A stretch of DNA of 64,000 nt from DATKBT01 sp035546295 (GTDB taxonomy: Bacteria > Acidobacteriota > Thermoanaerobaculia > Multivoradales > Multivoraceae), in assembly GCA_035546295.1 (NCBI GenBank), contig DATKBT010000112.1, positions 14,309 through 78,308 on the forward strand. The letters run 5' to 3'. Shown piece after piece: positions 19,131-27,409 of this stretch (its first letter is position 1; each line of letters starts with the position of its first letter). Position numbers and translations under genes: made by a program. Under the pieces are notes generated by a model, which saw only the letters and a program-made list of their open reading frames with translations, was not told where the DNA came from and did not search any database.

Positions 19131-21542
19131 GTGCCGCGGGCTGAGCGCCGGGCGCGAAAGACGGGGCCGAGGAAGGCGAGCCGGTCCCGACCTCGCCGCC
19201 GGCGTCTGCGCCGGCTGGCGGCGCCGATCGCCCGGGCGTGGCGGGTGCGTCCCGTGCGCTACGTCGCCCTGCTCGGCGCGGCGGGCCTGCTGGTCTGGCT
19301 GCTGCTGCCGCTGTGGAGCGTGACCGGTCAGCTCTCGGCAGCACCCCGGCAGCAGCCCTCGCGCCTGTTCGCCGCGCCGGTGCGAATCGACGCCGACGAT
19401 CCGCTGCGCGGGCGCGACCTGGTCGCCCTGCTCGAAGAGCGCGGCTACCGGCCCGCCGCCGGCGCCGAGGGTCCGCTCGCGCGGGGGACCTATCGCTCGA
19501 CTGGCTCGAGAGAGGCGGGAGGCCTCGAGGTGATGCTGCGCTCGTTCCCCACCGCTGCGGGCTGGACCGTGCCGTCGCGACTCGAGGTCGCCTCCCGCCG
19601 CGGTGTCGTCGAGCGCCTCGCGCTCGACAGCGAGGAGGTGCCGTCGGTGCTCCTCGATCCGCTGCTGCTCACCTCGTACTACGGCTCCCGGCTGCTCGAC
19701 CGCTGGCCCGAGCGCTTCGAGGAGCTTCCGGAGCACGTCTGGCGCGCGGTGCTGGCGGCCGAGGACGCGACCTTCTTCCGCCATCCGGGGCTGTCGCTGA
19801 CCGGCATCCTGCGGGCGCTCCTGATCGACCTCGAGGGCCGGGAGCTCAGCCACGGGGGCAGCACGATCACCCAGCAGCTGGTCAAGAACATCTACCTGAC
19901 CCACGAGCGGACGGTCGCGCGCAAAGTCCGCGAGGCCTTCCTGTCGGTCGTCGTCGAGCTCCGCTACTCGAAGCAGACGCTGCTCCAGGCCTACCTCAAC
20001 GAGATCTTCCTCGGTCGGTCCGGCTCGGTGAACGTGATGGGGATCGGCTCGGCGGCGCGCGTCTACTTCGGCGTGCCGGCGACCGAGCTGTCGCTGTCCG
20101 AGGCGGCGACCCTCGCCGGCATCATCCGCTCGCCGGCGAACCTGTCGCCGCGTCTCCACCCGGAACGCGCCATCGAGCGCCGCGACACGGTGCTGCGGCG
20201 GATGCGCGAGCTGGAGTGGATCGACCAGGCGCAGCTCGAGAGCGCGCTGGCCGAGGCGCTGGTAACCGGCGGCCGGCCGATCTCGCGCCAGGTCGCTCGC
20301 TTCGCGGCCGACGCCGCGGCCGCCGAGGTGCGCGAGCGGTTCGGAATCCGCGGCCTCGAGGACGCCGGCTACACCATCGTCTCGACACTCGAGCGGCCCG
20401 ACCAGGACGCCGCCGAGGACGCGGTCGCGTGGGGGCTGGGCGCGCTCGAGGCGGGCTGGCAGAAGGGGGTCGAGGAGGCGCGGCTCGAGGGCGCTCTGGT
20501 CTCGATCGATCCGCGGGACGGCCGGGTCCTCGCCTGGGTGGGAGGTCGCGACTACGGGGAGAGCCAGTTCGACCGGGTGCGCATGGCGCGTCGCCAGGTC
20601 GGCAGCGCCTTCAAGCCGGTGGTGCTGGCCGCGGCGTTCTCGACGCGGGCGGCGACCCCCGCCGACGTGCTGGTCGATGAGCCGATCACGGTGGTGCAGG
20701 CGGGGCGTGAGTGGAGTCCCAACAACGATGACCGCCGCTTTCGCGGCCGGGTGAGCGTGCGCGAAAGCATCGAGCAGAGCCTCAACGTGCCGACGGTGCG
20801 CCTGGCGATCGACGTCGGCCTGCCTCGGATCGTCGAGACCGCTCGGGCGCTCGGGGTGAGCAGCCCGCTCGAGAGCGTGCCGTCGATGGCGCTCGGTTCC
20901 TTCGAGATGACTCCCGAGGAGCTGCTGCGGGCCTACGCCACGTTTGCCTCGGGCGGCGTGCGACCCGCGATCTACATGGTCGACGGCGTGCTCGACCGAC
21001 GCGGAGAGTCGCTCGAGGGGCGCCCGCTGCCGCCCGCCGAGCAGGTGATCGAACCGGGGGTGGCGTACCTGGTCACCTCGGTGCTCGAGGGGGTGGTCGA
21101 CCACGGCACCGGCCGGCGTTTGCGTCAGGACGGGCTGCGCGACGTGCTGGCCGGCAAGAGCGGCACCACCAACGGCGGCCGCGACAGCTGGTTCATCGGC
21201 TACTCCCCCGAACGAGCCACCCTCGCCTGGGTCGGCTACGACTCGAACCGTGCGACGCGGCTGTCGGGATCGCGCGCCGCGTTGCCGATCTGGGGCCGAT
21301 TCGTGCTCTCGCGGCGGCCGCGCGGGGGCTATCGGGTCGCTCTGCCGCCGCCCGAAGTGACCACCCGCAGCATCGATCCCGCGACCGGGCAGCTCGCCAC
21401 GGGCAGGTGCCCGGAGGTGGTCACCGAGGTCTTCCTCCGCGATGACGTTCCCTCCGAGGAGTGCGAGATGCACGACCGATCGGGGCGGCGCTGGTGGCGG
21501 TTCTGGGGTCGCGAGCGCCGGCGCTCCAGCGGCGGCGAGTAG
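19131..21542 (+). CDS. Class A penicillin-binding protein, PBP1b type
   Basis: 803 aa from GTG 19131 (AGGAGAG upstream). A basic cytoplasmic tail and one membrane helix (YVALLGAAGLLVWLLLPLW) precede a UB2H-like region at about residues 80-150, as in PBP1b. The GT51 transglycosylase carries EDATFFRHPG and GGSTITQQLVKN. The transpeptidase shows all three motifs: SAFK near residue 492, SLN near 550 and KSGTT near 678. It polymerises and crosslinks peptidoglycan at the outer face of the inner membrane. UB2H normally docks an outer-membrane LpoB-type activator; none is seen here. The C-terminal tail is basic and tryptophan-rich. Confidence 0.95.
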   Translation: MPRAERRARKTGPRKASRSRPRRRRLRRLAAPIARAWRVRPVRYVALLGAAGLLVWLLLPLWSVTGQLSAAPRQQPSRLFAAPVRIDADDPLRGRDLVALLEERGYRPAAGAEGPLARGTYRSTGSREAGGLEVMLRSFPTAAGWTVPSRLEVASRRGVVERLALDSEEVPSVLLDPLLLTSYYGSRLLDRWPERFEELPEHVWRAVLAAEDATFFRHPGLSLTGILRALLIDLEGRELSHGGSTITQQLVKNIYLTHERTVARKVREAFLSVVVELRYSKQTLLQAYLNEIFLGRSGSVNVMGIGSAARVYFGVPATELSLSEAATLAGIIRSPANLSPRLHPERAIERRDTVLRRMRELEWIDQAQLESALAEALVTGGRPISRQVARFAADAAAAEVRERFGIRGLEDAGYTIVSTLERPDQDAAEDAVAWGLGALEAGWQKGVEEARLEGALVSIDPRDGRVLAWVGGRDYGESQFDRVRMARRQVGSAFKPVVLAAAFSTRAATPADVLVDEPITVVQAGREWSPNNDDRRFRGRVSVRESIEQSLNVPTVRLAIDVGLPRIVETARALGVSSPLESVPSMALGSFEMTPEELLRAYATFASGGVRPAIYMVDGVLDRRGESLEGRPLPPAEQVIEPGVAYLVTSVLEGVVDHGTGRRLRQDGLRDVLAGKSGTTNGGRDSWFIGYSPERATLAWVGYDSNRATRLSGSRAALPIWGRFVLSRRPRGGYRVALPPPEVTTRSIDPATGQLATGRCPEVVTEVFLRDDVPSEECEMHDRSGRRWWRFWGRERRRSSGGE

Positions 21543-21645
21543 GACCGCGTCGACGGGGCGGCGCCCGGCGCAGTGGCGCCTCGCTCGCCCGTCCTCGGGA
21601 GTTCGACCGCGATGCGCGCTCGCCCCCGGCGCGGCCCGGCGTAGG

Positions 21646-23364
21646 ATGGAGGCTCCGCGCCGAGGCGCACCGACACTGCTGCTGCTCGTGAGGTCTCGCT
21701 TGAGCGATCGCGATGGGCCCGAGGATGGGTTGGGCGCCGTCCCGACGTTTCCGCCGGCCGCCGGATTCTGGCGACGCGCCGGCTCGGGGGCGATCGACCT
21801 GCTGTGGATCGCTCCCGGCGTCTGCTTTCTGGGCGCCACATTGCGACAGCTCGTGAGCTGGCCGGTCGTTACCGTGCTGGTCGTGGTCGTCGTGCTCGCC
21901 GTGCACGCGGCGATGTGGAGGGCGTGGAGTGCCACGCCCGGCAAGGCTCTGCTCGGGTTGCGAATCCTGGGCGTCGACGGACGGACCATCGACGATCGTC
22001 AGGTGCTGTTGCGGTGCGCCGGCTACCTGCTCGGCGTGCTCACCTTCGGGCTCGGCTTCGCCATGGCCGGTCTCAATGCCTCGCGTCGCGGACTGCACGA
22101 CCAGGCGGCCGGGACCTACGTCGCCGAAGCGCGTAGGCTGCGCCGCCGAAAGGTCGCCGAGCGGAGGGACTGCGAGCCGGAGCGAGCGCGCCGGTCGACC
22201 GGCTCGGCGGCCGACCCGCTAGACTCCGCCGGGTGGGTCCTGGCGACGCCGGATGGAATCACCGGCGCCGCCGAGGGGTTTTCCCGCGTCGGAAGCGAGA
22301 CCATGAGCGTCGACACCGCTGCACCAGCGACAAGATCCAAGAGCGTCTCCGAGGCCCGGCCCCGGAACCAGCCGCGCTCGCCGGCGAGGCGCTGGCTGGG
22401 GCTGGCGGGTGGAGCCCTGCTCGGCGCCGTATTGCTGGTCGGGGCCTACGCCAAGGCGCTCGACCCGCTCGCCTTCGTCGAGCAGATCAGGGGCGAGGGG
22501 CTCGACTTCCTGCTGCCCGCCGCCTGGGTGGCCGCGATCGCGCTGGCCCTGGAGATCTTCCTCGGCTCCGCTCTGCTGCTCGGAATCCGGCGGCGCTGGG
22601 TGCTCTATCCGTCGGCCCTGCTGGTCGCGTTCTTCCTGTTCCTGACCGGGCGCACCTACGCTCGCTCGCTCAACGGCACGCTAGAGGAGGAGGCAGGTTG
22701 CGGCTGCTTCGGCAACCTGGTCGAGCGCACCCCGGCGGAAGCCTTCTGGCAGGACGCGGCGCTCCTGGTGCCGACCCTGTTGCTCGCGTTCCTGGCCCTC
22801 GTGTCGAGCGGCTCCTTCCCGCGCGTGCGCACCGCGGTCGTAGTGGCGCTCACCGGCTTCGGTCTCGGCTTCGCCTGGATGGCCCCGTCGCTCCCGCTCG
22901 ACGACCTCGCCACCCGGCTCAGGCCGGGCGTGCTGGTGGAAGAGATCTGCAGCGGACGGGACGAGGAGCGGATCTGCCTCGGCACCATCCGTCCAGAGCT
23001 GCTCGAGGGGGAGCACCTGGTGGTGATCGCCGACCTCCAGGATTCCGACTTCGGAGAGCGGGTCGCGAGTCTCAACGCCTACCGCTTCGAGGTCGGCGAC
23101 GTGGTCGTCCTGAGCGACGCCCCCGCCGAGGAGCATCGTCGGTTCTTCTGGGAGTGGGGGCCGGCATTCGACATCGTCGAGGCGCCGCCGGCCCTGCTCT
23201 CGCCCCTGTATCGCCAGCGACCCCGATCCTTCGTCGTGCGCGACGGCGAGGTCGTCGAGACCTTCGCCGGGCTGCCGCCGCTGCCCGAGAGCGAGGGCGA
23301 CGATCTGCTCTTCGCTCCGACTGCAGAGACCGACGCGGGATCGACGGAGGGAACGTCCCCATGA
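21646..23364 (+). CDS. RDD - MauE/DoxX-like membrane protein fusion with C-terminal thioredoxin-like region
   Basis: One open frame of 572 aa holds two recognisable parts. Residues about 30-165 are an RDD domain (SATPGKALLGLRILGVDGRT, NASRRGLHDQAAGTYV). From about residue 245 there is a four-helix MauE-like domain with the CGCFG motif. It is followed by a thioredoxin-like extracytoplasmic part lacking CxxC (ICSGRDEERICLGT, RPRSFVVRDGEV). The linker (about residues 170-220) reads like non-coding DNA and contains a hairpin near 22273-22294. An ATG at 22303 with GGAAGCGAG upstream could start a separate mauE-like gene, but no stop separates the parts. The product probably supplies reductant to the next gene's protein, which it overlaps by ATGA. 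Confidence 0.7.
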   Translation: MEAPRRGAPTLLLLVRSRLSDRDGPEDGLGAVPTFPPAAGFWRRAGSGAIDLLWIAPGVCFLGATLRQLVSWPVVTVLVVVVVLAVHAAMWRAWSATPGKALLGLRILGVDGRTIDDRQVLLRCAGYLLGVLTFGLGFAMAGLNASRRGLHDQAAGTYVAEARRLRRRKVAERRDCEPERARRSTGSAADPLDSAGWVLATPDGITGAAEGFSRVGSETMSVDTAAPATRSKSVSEARPRNQPRSPARRWLGLAGGALLGAVLLVGAYAKALDPLAFVEQIRGEGLDFLLPAAWVAAIALALEIFLGSALLLGIRRRWVLYPSALLVAFFLFLTGRTYARSLNGTLEEEAGCGCFGNLVERTPAEAFWQDAALLVPTLLLAFLALVSSGSFPRVRTAVVVALTGFGLGFAWMAPSLPLDDLATRLRPGVLVEEICSGRDEERICLGTIRPELLEGEHLVVIADLQDSDFGERVASLNAYRFEVGDVVVLSDAPAEEHRRFFWEWGPAFDIVEAPPALLSPLYRQRPRSFVVRDGEVVETFAGLPPLPESEGDDLLFAPTAETDAGSTEGTSP

Positions 23365-24221
23365 GCTCTTCGACGACGCCGAGCGATCGGCTTCAGCTTC
23401 GCCTCGACTCCTCGGGCTCGGCCTGGCGCAGGTTGCTGTTCGGCCTGCTGCTGTGCGGATGGATCACGGCCGGCGCCGCGAGCGCGCAGGACCCCAGCGT
23501 GCTCAAGGGTTTCCAGCCCGACGAGAATTTCATCCTCGAGGTCAACGGGGAGCGGGACGAGGGCGCCGAGATCTACGTCCAGCAGCGCCTGCCCGCATAC
23601 CTGGTGCTGCCTTCGAAGGCGAGCTCGCCGGTCCTGCTGGTGCCGCGGACCAAGCAGGTCCAGGCGGTGCACATCATGAAGATGACCAGGCGGCCCGACG
23701 GCTTCCTGGACCTCGCTCCCGACGCCGTGTACGCCTCCAGGGGGCAGTTCGAGCTGGAGGGGACCGACCTCGTGTTCGAGATCGACGGCACTCGCTACAC
23801 GCTCAAGGACAAGCCGGCGCTGCTCGGTCTCAAGGTGGCGGCCGACCTCAAGGAGTACGCCGACAGCTACGTAACGCTGGCGCAGTCCTACACGCCGTCT
23901 GCCGACGCCCTCTCGAAGCTCGAGGCCGAGGACCGCGAGATCCTGGTCCGGGTCTACTTCGGCTCCTGGTGCCCCTTCTGTCAGCGTTACCTCCCGCGCA
24001 TGGTGCGGGTCGCCGACGAGCTGGCCGGCAGCAAGAGCAAGGTGGCGATCGACTTCTACGGTTTCCCCCAGGACTTCTCGCAGGACTCGACGGCCCGCAC
24101 CATGAACATCCGCTCGGTGCCCACCGGCGTCGTGTTCATCGACGGCAAGGAGGCGGGTCGGATCCAGTCCGAGGAGTGGCAGGCGCCCGAGAAGGCAGTG
24201 GTCGAGATCCTGGGAGGCTAG
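23361..24221 (+). CDS. Thioredoxin-fold periplasmic protein with WCPFC active site
   Basis: 286 aa; ATG 23361 overlaps the upstream stop as ATGA, with GGAGGGA upstream. It has a twin-leucine signal segment (RRLLFGLLLCGWITAGAASA). A beta-rich domain (about residues 40-170) precedes a C-terminal thioredoxin domain with GSWCPFCQRYLPRM and the cis-Pro loop SVPTGVVFID. The partner is a MauE-like membrane protein, the typical donor of electrons to periplasmic thioredoxins of the MauD/TlpA kind. It probably reduces or isomerises disulfides, or serves cofactor maturation. The stop codon lies inside a hairpin element (24216-24257). Confidence 0.85.
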   Translation: MSSSTTPSDRLQLRLDSSGSAWRRLLFGLLLCGWITAGAASAQDPSVLKGFQPDENFILEVNGERDEGAEIYVQQRLPAYLVLPSKASSPVLLVPRTKQVQAVHIMKMTRRPDGFLDLAPDAVYASRGQFELEGTDLVFEIDGTRYTLKDKPALLGLKVAADLKEYADSYVTLAQSYTPSADALSKLEAEDREILVRVYFGSWCPFCQRYLPRMVRVADELAGSKSKVAIDFYGFPQDFSQDSTARTMNIRSVPTGVVFIDGKEAGRIQSEEWQAPEKAVVEILGG

Positions 24222-24257
24222 CCTCCGATGTGCTGAGTAGCACATCTGCGGCTAGCC
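24216..24257. repeat. Hairpin element copy 1 overlapping the stop codon
   Basis: Arms GGCTAGCC-TCC-GATGTGCT and AGCACATC-TGC-GGCTAGCC pair at 17 of 19 positions around a GAGT loop. GGCTAGCC includes the TAG stop of the thioredoxin-fold gene. A 34-bp core (24223-24256) recurs at 24386-24419 with one mismatch. Confidence 0.85.
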
Positions 24258-24756
24258 GATTGCGTCCCGGCTCCACTCCGAGCTGAGGCGCAGCCGAAGC
24301 GAGAAGCGGTGAGGCGCGCTGAGCCTGCGAAGCGGGCCGAGCCCAGCGCCTTCGGCGCGTCGCCGGGGAACAGCCGTAGAGCCGGCTCCGATGTGCTGAG
24401 TCGCACATCTGCGGCTAGCGCTCTCCAACTCGTCTCGGCTCCGAGGGCCTTCGGGGAACGGCACCACGGCGAGGTGGCCCGGCCCGAGCACGACGGGAGC
24501 CGCGTCAGCTCGAGCGCGACGCTCCTCAGCGGCATCGCGAGGGCGAACACCGCGAGCGACGTGTCGAGCACCCGTCGGCGGAGATGCTCGATCGCGGCGC
24601 TGTGGGTGGCTAGGCCGTCGAGGGGTTCGACATCGGGTACGGGCGACCAAGCGGGGGGCGTCCCGTAGGGACCGCGGGCGCCGGCACGCGCCTCCTCGGT
24701 CGCGAGGGACGCGACGGCCATCGTCTCACGTGGTCCCTGCCGTGCTCCTCCTCGGA
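24258..24756. other. Intergenic region between convergent genes
   Basis: About 500 bp between the thioredoxin-fold gene and luxC-like gene. It contains hairpin copy 2 and small palindromes such as GCGCC-TTC-GGCGC near 24350. A minus-strand frame from ATG 24721 to 24218 could encode 167 aa with one hydrophobic stretch (LDTSLAVFALAMPLRSVALE). However, it runs through both hairpin elements and matches no family I know. I leave it unannotated. Confidence 0.5.
24384..24419. repeat. Hairpin element copy 2
   Basis: Repeats 24223-24256 with a single A-to-C change beside the loop, leaving a 7-bp inner stem (GATGTGC with GCACATC). The outer GGCTAGCC arm is kept only on the right side, so this copy forms a shorter stem. 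Confidence 0.85.
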
Positions 24757-26013
24757 TCAGAGGACCTCGAGGGGGTCGACCCCGCCGTTGTGCCAGCGGG
24801 CATCGGTCTCCTGGAGACGGCCGGCAGGCGCCGTTCGCGACAGGCCGAGTGGAGCGAGTCGCGACTCGACCTCGCCCGGCGCGATCCCGGCGACGGCGGC
24901 GCCCTGCAGCGCACCGCTGAGCCCGGTCAGCCGGTCGCTCAGCGACTCGATCGAGGCGAGCGGGTAGAGCCGGACGAAGCGCCGCCCGGGGGAAGTTGCG
25001 AGCAGCGCCCGTTCCGGCTCGACGACGATGCTGCCGGCGCGGGTCGCGATCACCTCGCACCCGCGCATGCCGGCCAGGTCGAGCTCACGGCGCACGGCGG
25101 CGGACTCGTCGGGCGTCGGCGGTCCGGGCGGCAGGAGCCCGGCCTGACGATCGAGCCCTCGCGCCAGAGCGGCCGCGACGCGCCCGATCGGCGCCAGGCT
25201 GAGGACCGCCTGAATCGAGAGGCAACCCCGTTGGTCGAAGAGGGCGACGTCGCGGGCCAGCAGCTCGATCTGCTCGTCGCTCGCCGGCGCTCCGACGATG
25301 CCGAGCGAGATCTTCGGGCCGTACTCGACGAACCGGCCGGCGGCCCGTGGTCGCAGGGCGTCGAGCGCGGCGTTCCCGCCGTAGGCGAGCACTGGATCGC
25401 AGCGCTCGAGCAGTGCGCTCTCGATCGGCGCGCCGTGGGCCCAGGTGATCGCGGCGAAGGCCTCGGCGAGCTCGGGCTCGGCCACGGCGAGCTCGCGCAG
25501 CAGCGCTGGCGCGAAGTACGGCTCCAGCGCCGAGGACTTGATGATCAGCGGGCGGCCGCGGGCGAGGGCGGGCAGGACCGTTTGAAGAGCAAGGCCCGGG
25601 AGGTTCGAGGCCAGCACCACGAGCGCGGGATCGCCGTGGCTAGCGGGCGGCCGGCCGGAGGCGGACCGGAACAGCTCGTCGGCGGAGCCCCCCAGCATTC
25701 CGCTGGCGATCGCGAGGAGCCCCGCCTGCAGGCCCGGGGCGGAGAGACGAACTGCGCCGGCAAGCGGGGCATCGAGCTCTCGCCGGGCGGTCGAGGAAGG
25801 GTCGAGCAGGCGGGTCACCGCCCGGCGCCAGGCCTCGAGCCGGCGGTCCGGCGGCAGCGCGCGCAATCGCTCGCCGCCCCTTCTCAGCGTCTCCAGCAAA
25901 CTCTCCAGCAACGTCTCCAGCAGCGCATCCGGGCCGCTCGCGGCGGCGGTCCGCGCGGCCGCACAGCAGGCACCCGGCAGGTAGGAGGGCGGCGGCGGGC
26001 GGCGAGCTCTCAC
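24757..26013 (-). CDS. LuxC-like acyl-CoA/acyl-protein reductase
   Basis: 418 aa from GTG 26013, two bases after the stop of the LuxE-like gene. Family features are LVVLASNLPGLALQTVLPAL, LIIKSSALEPYFAPALL, AYGGNAALDALRP and, decisively, DQRGCLSIQAVL, where the cysteine is the acyl-thioester nucleophile of LuxC. LuxC reduces a fatty-acyl group to an aldehyde with NADPH. In luminous bacteria it works with LuxE and LuxD. Here only LuxC and LuxE are present, with no luciferase. The pair probably makes a long-chain aldehyde for lipid or secondary metabolism. Confidence 0.88.
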   Translation of the reverse strand: MRARRPPPPSYLPGACCAAARTAAASGPDALLETLLESLLETLRRGGERLRALPPDRRLEAWRRAVTRLLDPSSTARRELDAPLAGAVRLSAPGLQAGLLAIASGMLGGSADELFRSASGRPPASHGDPALVVLASNLPGLALQTVLPALARGRPLIIKSSALEPYFAPALLRELAVAEPELAEAFAAITWAHGAPIESALLERCDPVLAYGGNAALDALRPRAAGRFVEYGPKISLGIVGAPASDEQIELLARDVALFDQRGCLSIQAVLSLAPIGRVAAALARGLDRQAGLLPPGPPTPDESAAVRRELDLAGMRGCEVIATRAGSIVVEPERALLATSPGRRFVRLYPLASIESLSDRLTGLSGALQGAAVAGIAPGEVESRLAPLGLSRTAPAGRLQETDARWHNGGVDPLEVL

Positions 26014-26015
26014 GG

Positions 26016-27182
26016 TCAGCGCAGGAGCTCCTCGGCGGTCAGCGAGCAGCCTCTCAGCTCGGCATCGCTGGCCCGGCCCACCAGCTCGAAGCCGCCGTCG
26101 CCGGCGGCGCGGCCGACATCCTCGGTCAGCAGGTGCGAGATCGAGCCGACGTTGCCCAGGTCGAAGAACGCGATCAGCCCTTCGCGTCTGGGCGCGACCG
26201 GCTCGCCGGTCGAGGGGTCGACCAGCCACCAGAACAGCCAGGGAGGCGCGTGGAAGGTGTCGGGATCCCCGCCGGCGAGAACGCGGGTGTAGGCCTGGGA
26301 CGTCAGCTCGGTCATTCCGTACTCGCGGACGATGCGGGACGGTGGGACTCCGAGCCGGTCGAGCGAGCGCTCGAGGAGATCGTCTCGCGCCAGCTCGCGC
26401 TCGCTGCCCTTGAAGCCGCCGGTTTCGAAGATCACGGAGCCCGGCGCGAGGGCGTGATCCAGCGGGCGCTCCTCGAGCGCGTCGAGGAGCCTTGCGAGCG
26501 CGAGCGCGGTGGACAGCACCAGCACTGGTCGCCGGCTCTTCGCATGCTCAGCGAGAAAGGCGCGTGCGCCATCGGCGTCGAGACCGCCGGTGCCGAGCGC
26601 GCTGAGCGAGTCGTTCGCTCCCCACCGATCGAGGACGTGGTCGATCATGAACCCCAGGCTCGAGTCGGGCACGTCGTGCAGCGACGGGACCAGCGACAGC
26701 ATCGGCACCCGCTCTCGACCGCACAGCAGCCCCTGGTCGATGCAGGCGCCGGGGAAGGAAGCTTCCACGATCCGGCGATAGAGCTCGGGGTGGGGGTGGT
26801 GGTGCTCGCTGCGCCGATGAGCGCCCGCCGTGGTCCCGCTCGAGCGGAAGACGATCCGGGGCTGCGCCGTCCACAGCTCGAGCTCCGGCTCCTTGAAGGC
26901 GCGGGCGGGGACCGCCGGGGATGCGCGCCAGGCGCCCGGCCGACTCCAGCCGGCGGCCGGCAAATCGAGACCGCGCGTGCGGCAGAGGCGCCGGTACGCC
27001 TCGACCCGTTGGACCTGGAGCTCGAGGACGCGTCCCGCCAGCGCCTCCAGCTCGCGCCGATCCGCCTCGGTCGCCGGGCCGGCCTCGCCGCCGAGCGCGC
27101 CGATCCGCTGGGCGATCTCCTCGACCAGCTCGTCGGACTCGCTCTGGGGATCGTTCCCGCGCACCGGCGCTGATTCTGGCAC
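26016..27182 (-). CDS. LuxE-like acyl-protein synthetase
   Basis: 388 aa with GTG 27182 chosen as start (length close to the roughly 380 aa of LuxE); GTG 27164 is an alternative. The adenylate-forming signature FRSSGTTAGAHRRSEHHH is present. Other family blocks are PSLHDVPDSSLGFMIDHVLD, VIFETGGFKGSER and REYGMTELTSQAY. The C-terminal GRASDAELRGCSLTAEELL keeps a cysteine at the position expected for the acyl acceptor. LuxE activates fatty acid with ATP and passes it to LuxC; tight spacing (2 bp) suggests co-translation of a complex. Confidence 0.88.
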   Translation of the reverse strand: MPESAPVRGNDPQSESDELVEEIAQRIGALGGEAGPATEADRRELEALAGRVLELQVQRVEAYRRLCRTRGLDLPAAGWSRPGAWRASPAVPARAFKEPELELWTAQPRIVFRSSGTTAGAHRRSEHHHPHPELYRRIVEASFPGACIDQGLLCGRERVPMLSLVPSLHDVPDSSLGFMIDHVLDRWGANDSLSALGTGGLDADGARAFLAEHAKSRRPVLVLSTALALARLLDALEERPLDHALAPGSVIFETGGFKGSERELARDDLLERSLDRLGVPPSRIVREYGMTELTSQAYTRVLAGGDPDTFHAPPWLFWWLVDPSTGEPVAPRREGLIAFFDLGNVGSISHLLTEDVGRAAGDGGFELVGRASDAELRGCSLTAEELLR

Positions 27183-27409
27183 GCGGTCCGGCGGCTCTCG
27201 CGCCGTGGGCCGCGCGAAGCGCGGGCTGCGAGTCGAAGACCGCGAAGCGCGCGGTCGGCACGACCGGCTGGCAAGGCTGCTGTGGTATTTTCTTGCGGCA
27301 TTCCTTCGAGTTGAAGCGGATCGGCGCGGGCACGCCCGCGGCACGATGCGGTCGTGCCGCGAGCTTCGAGGGATGCGCCCCGCTCCGGCCCGCCGCTGGT
27401 GAGGATGAG

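Noticed and set aside
24218..24721. 167-codon hypothetical gene on the minus strand
   Set aside because: Its frame reads through both hairpin elements, and no ribosome-binding site or family match is visible; left as intergenic with a note.
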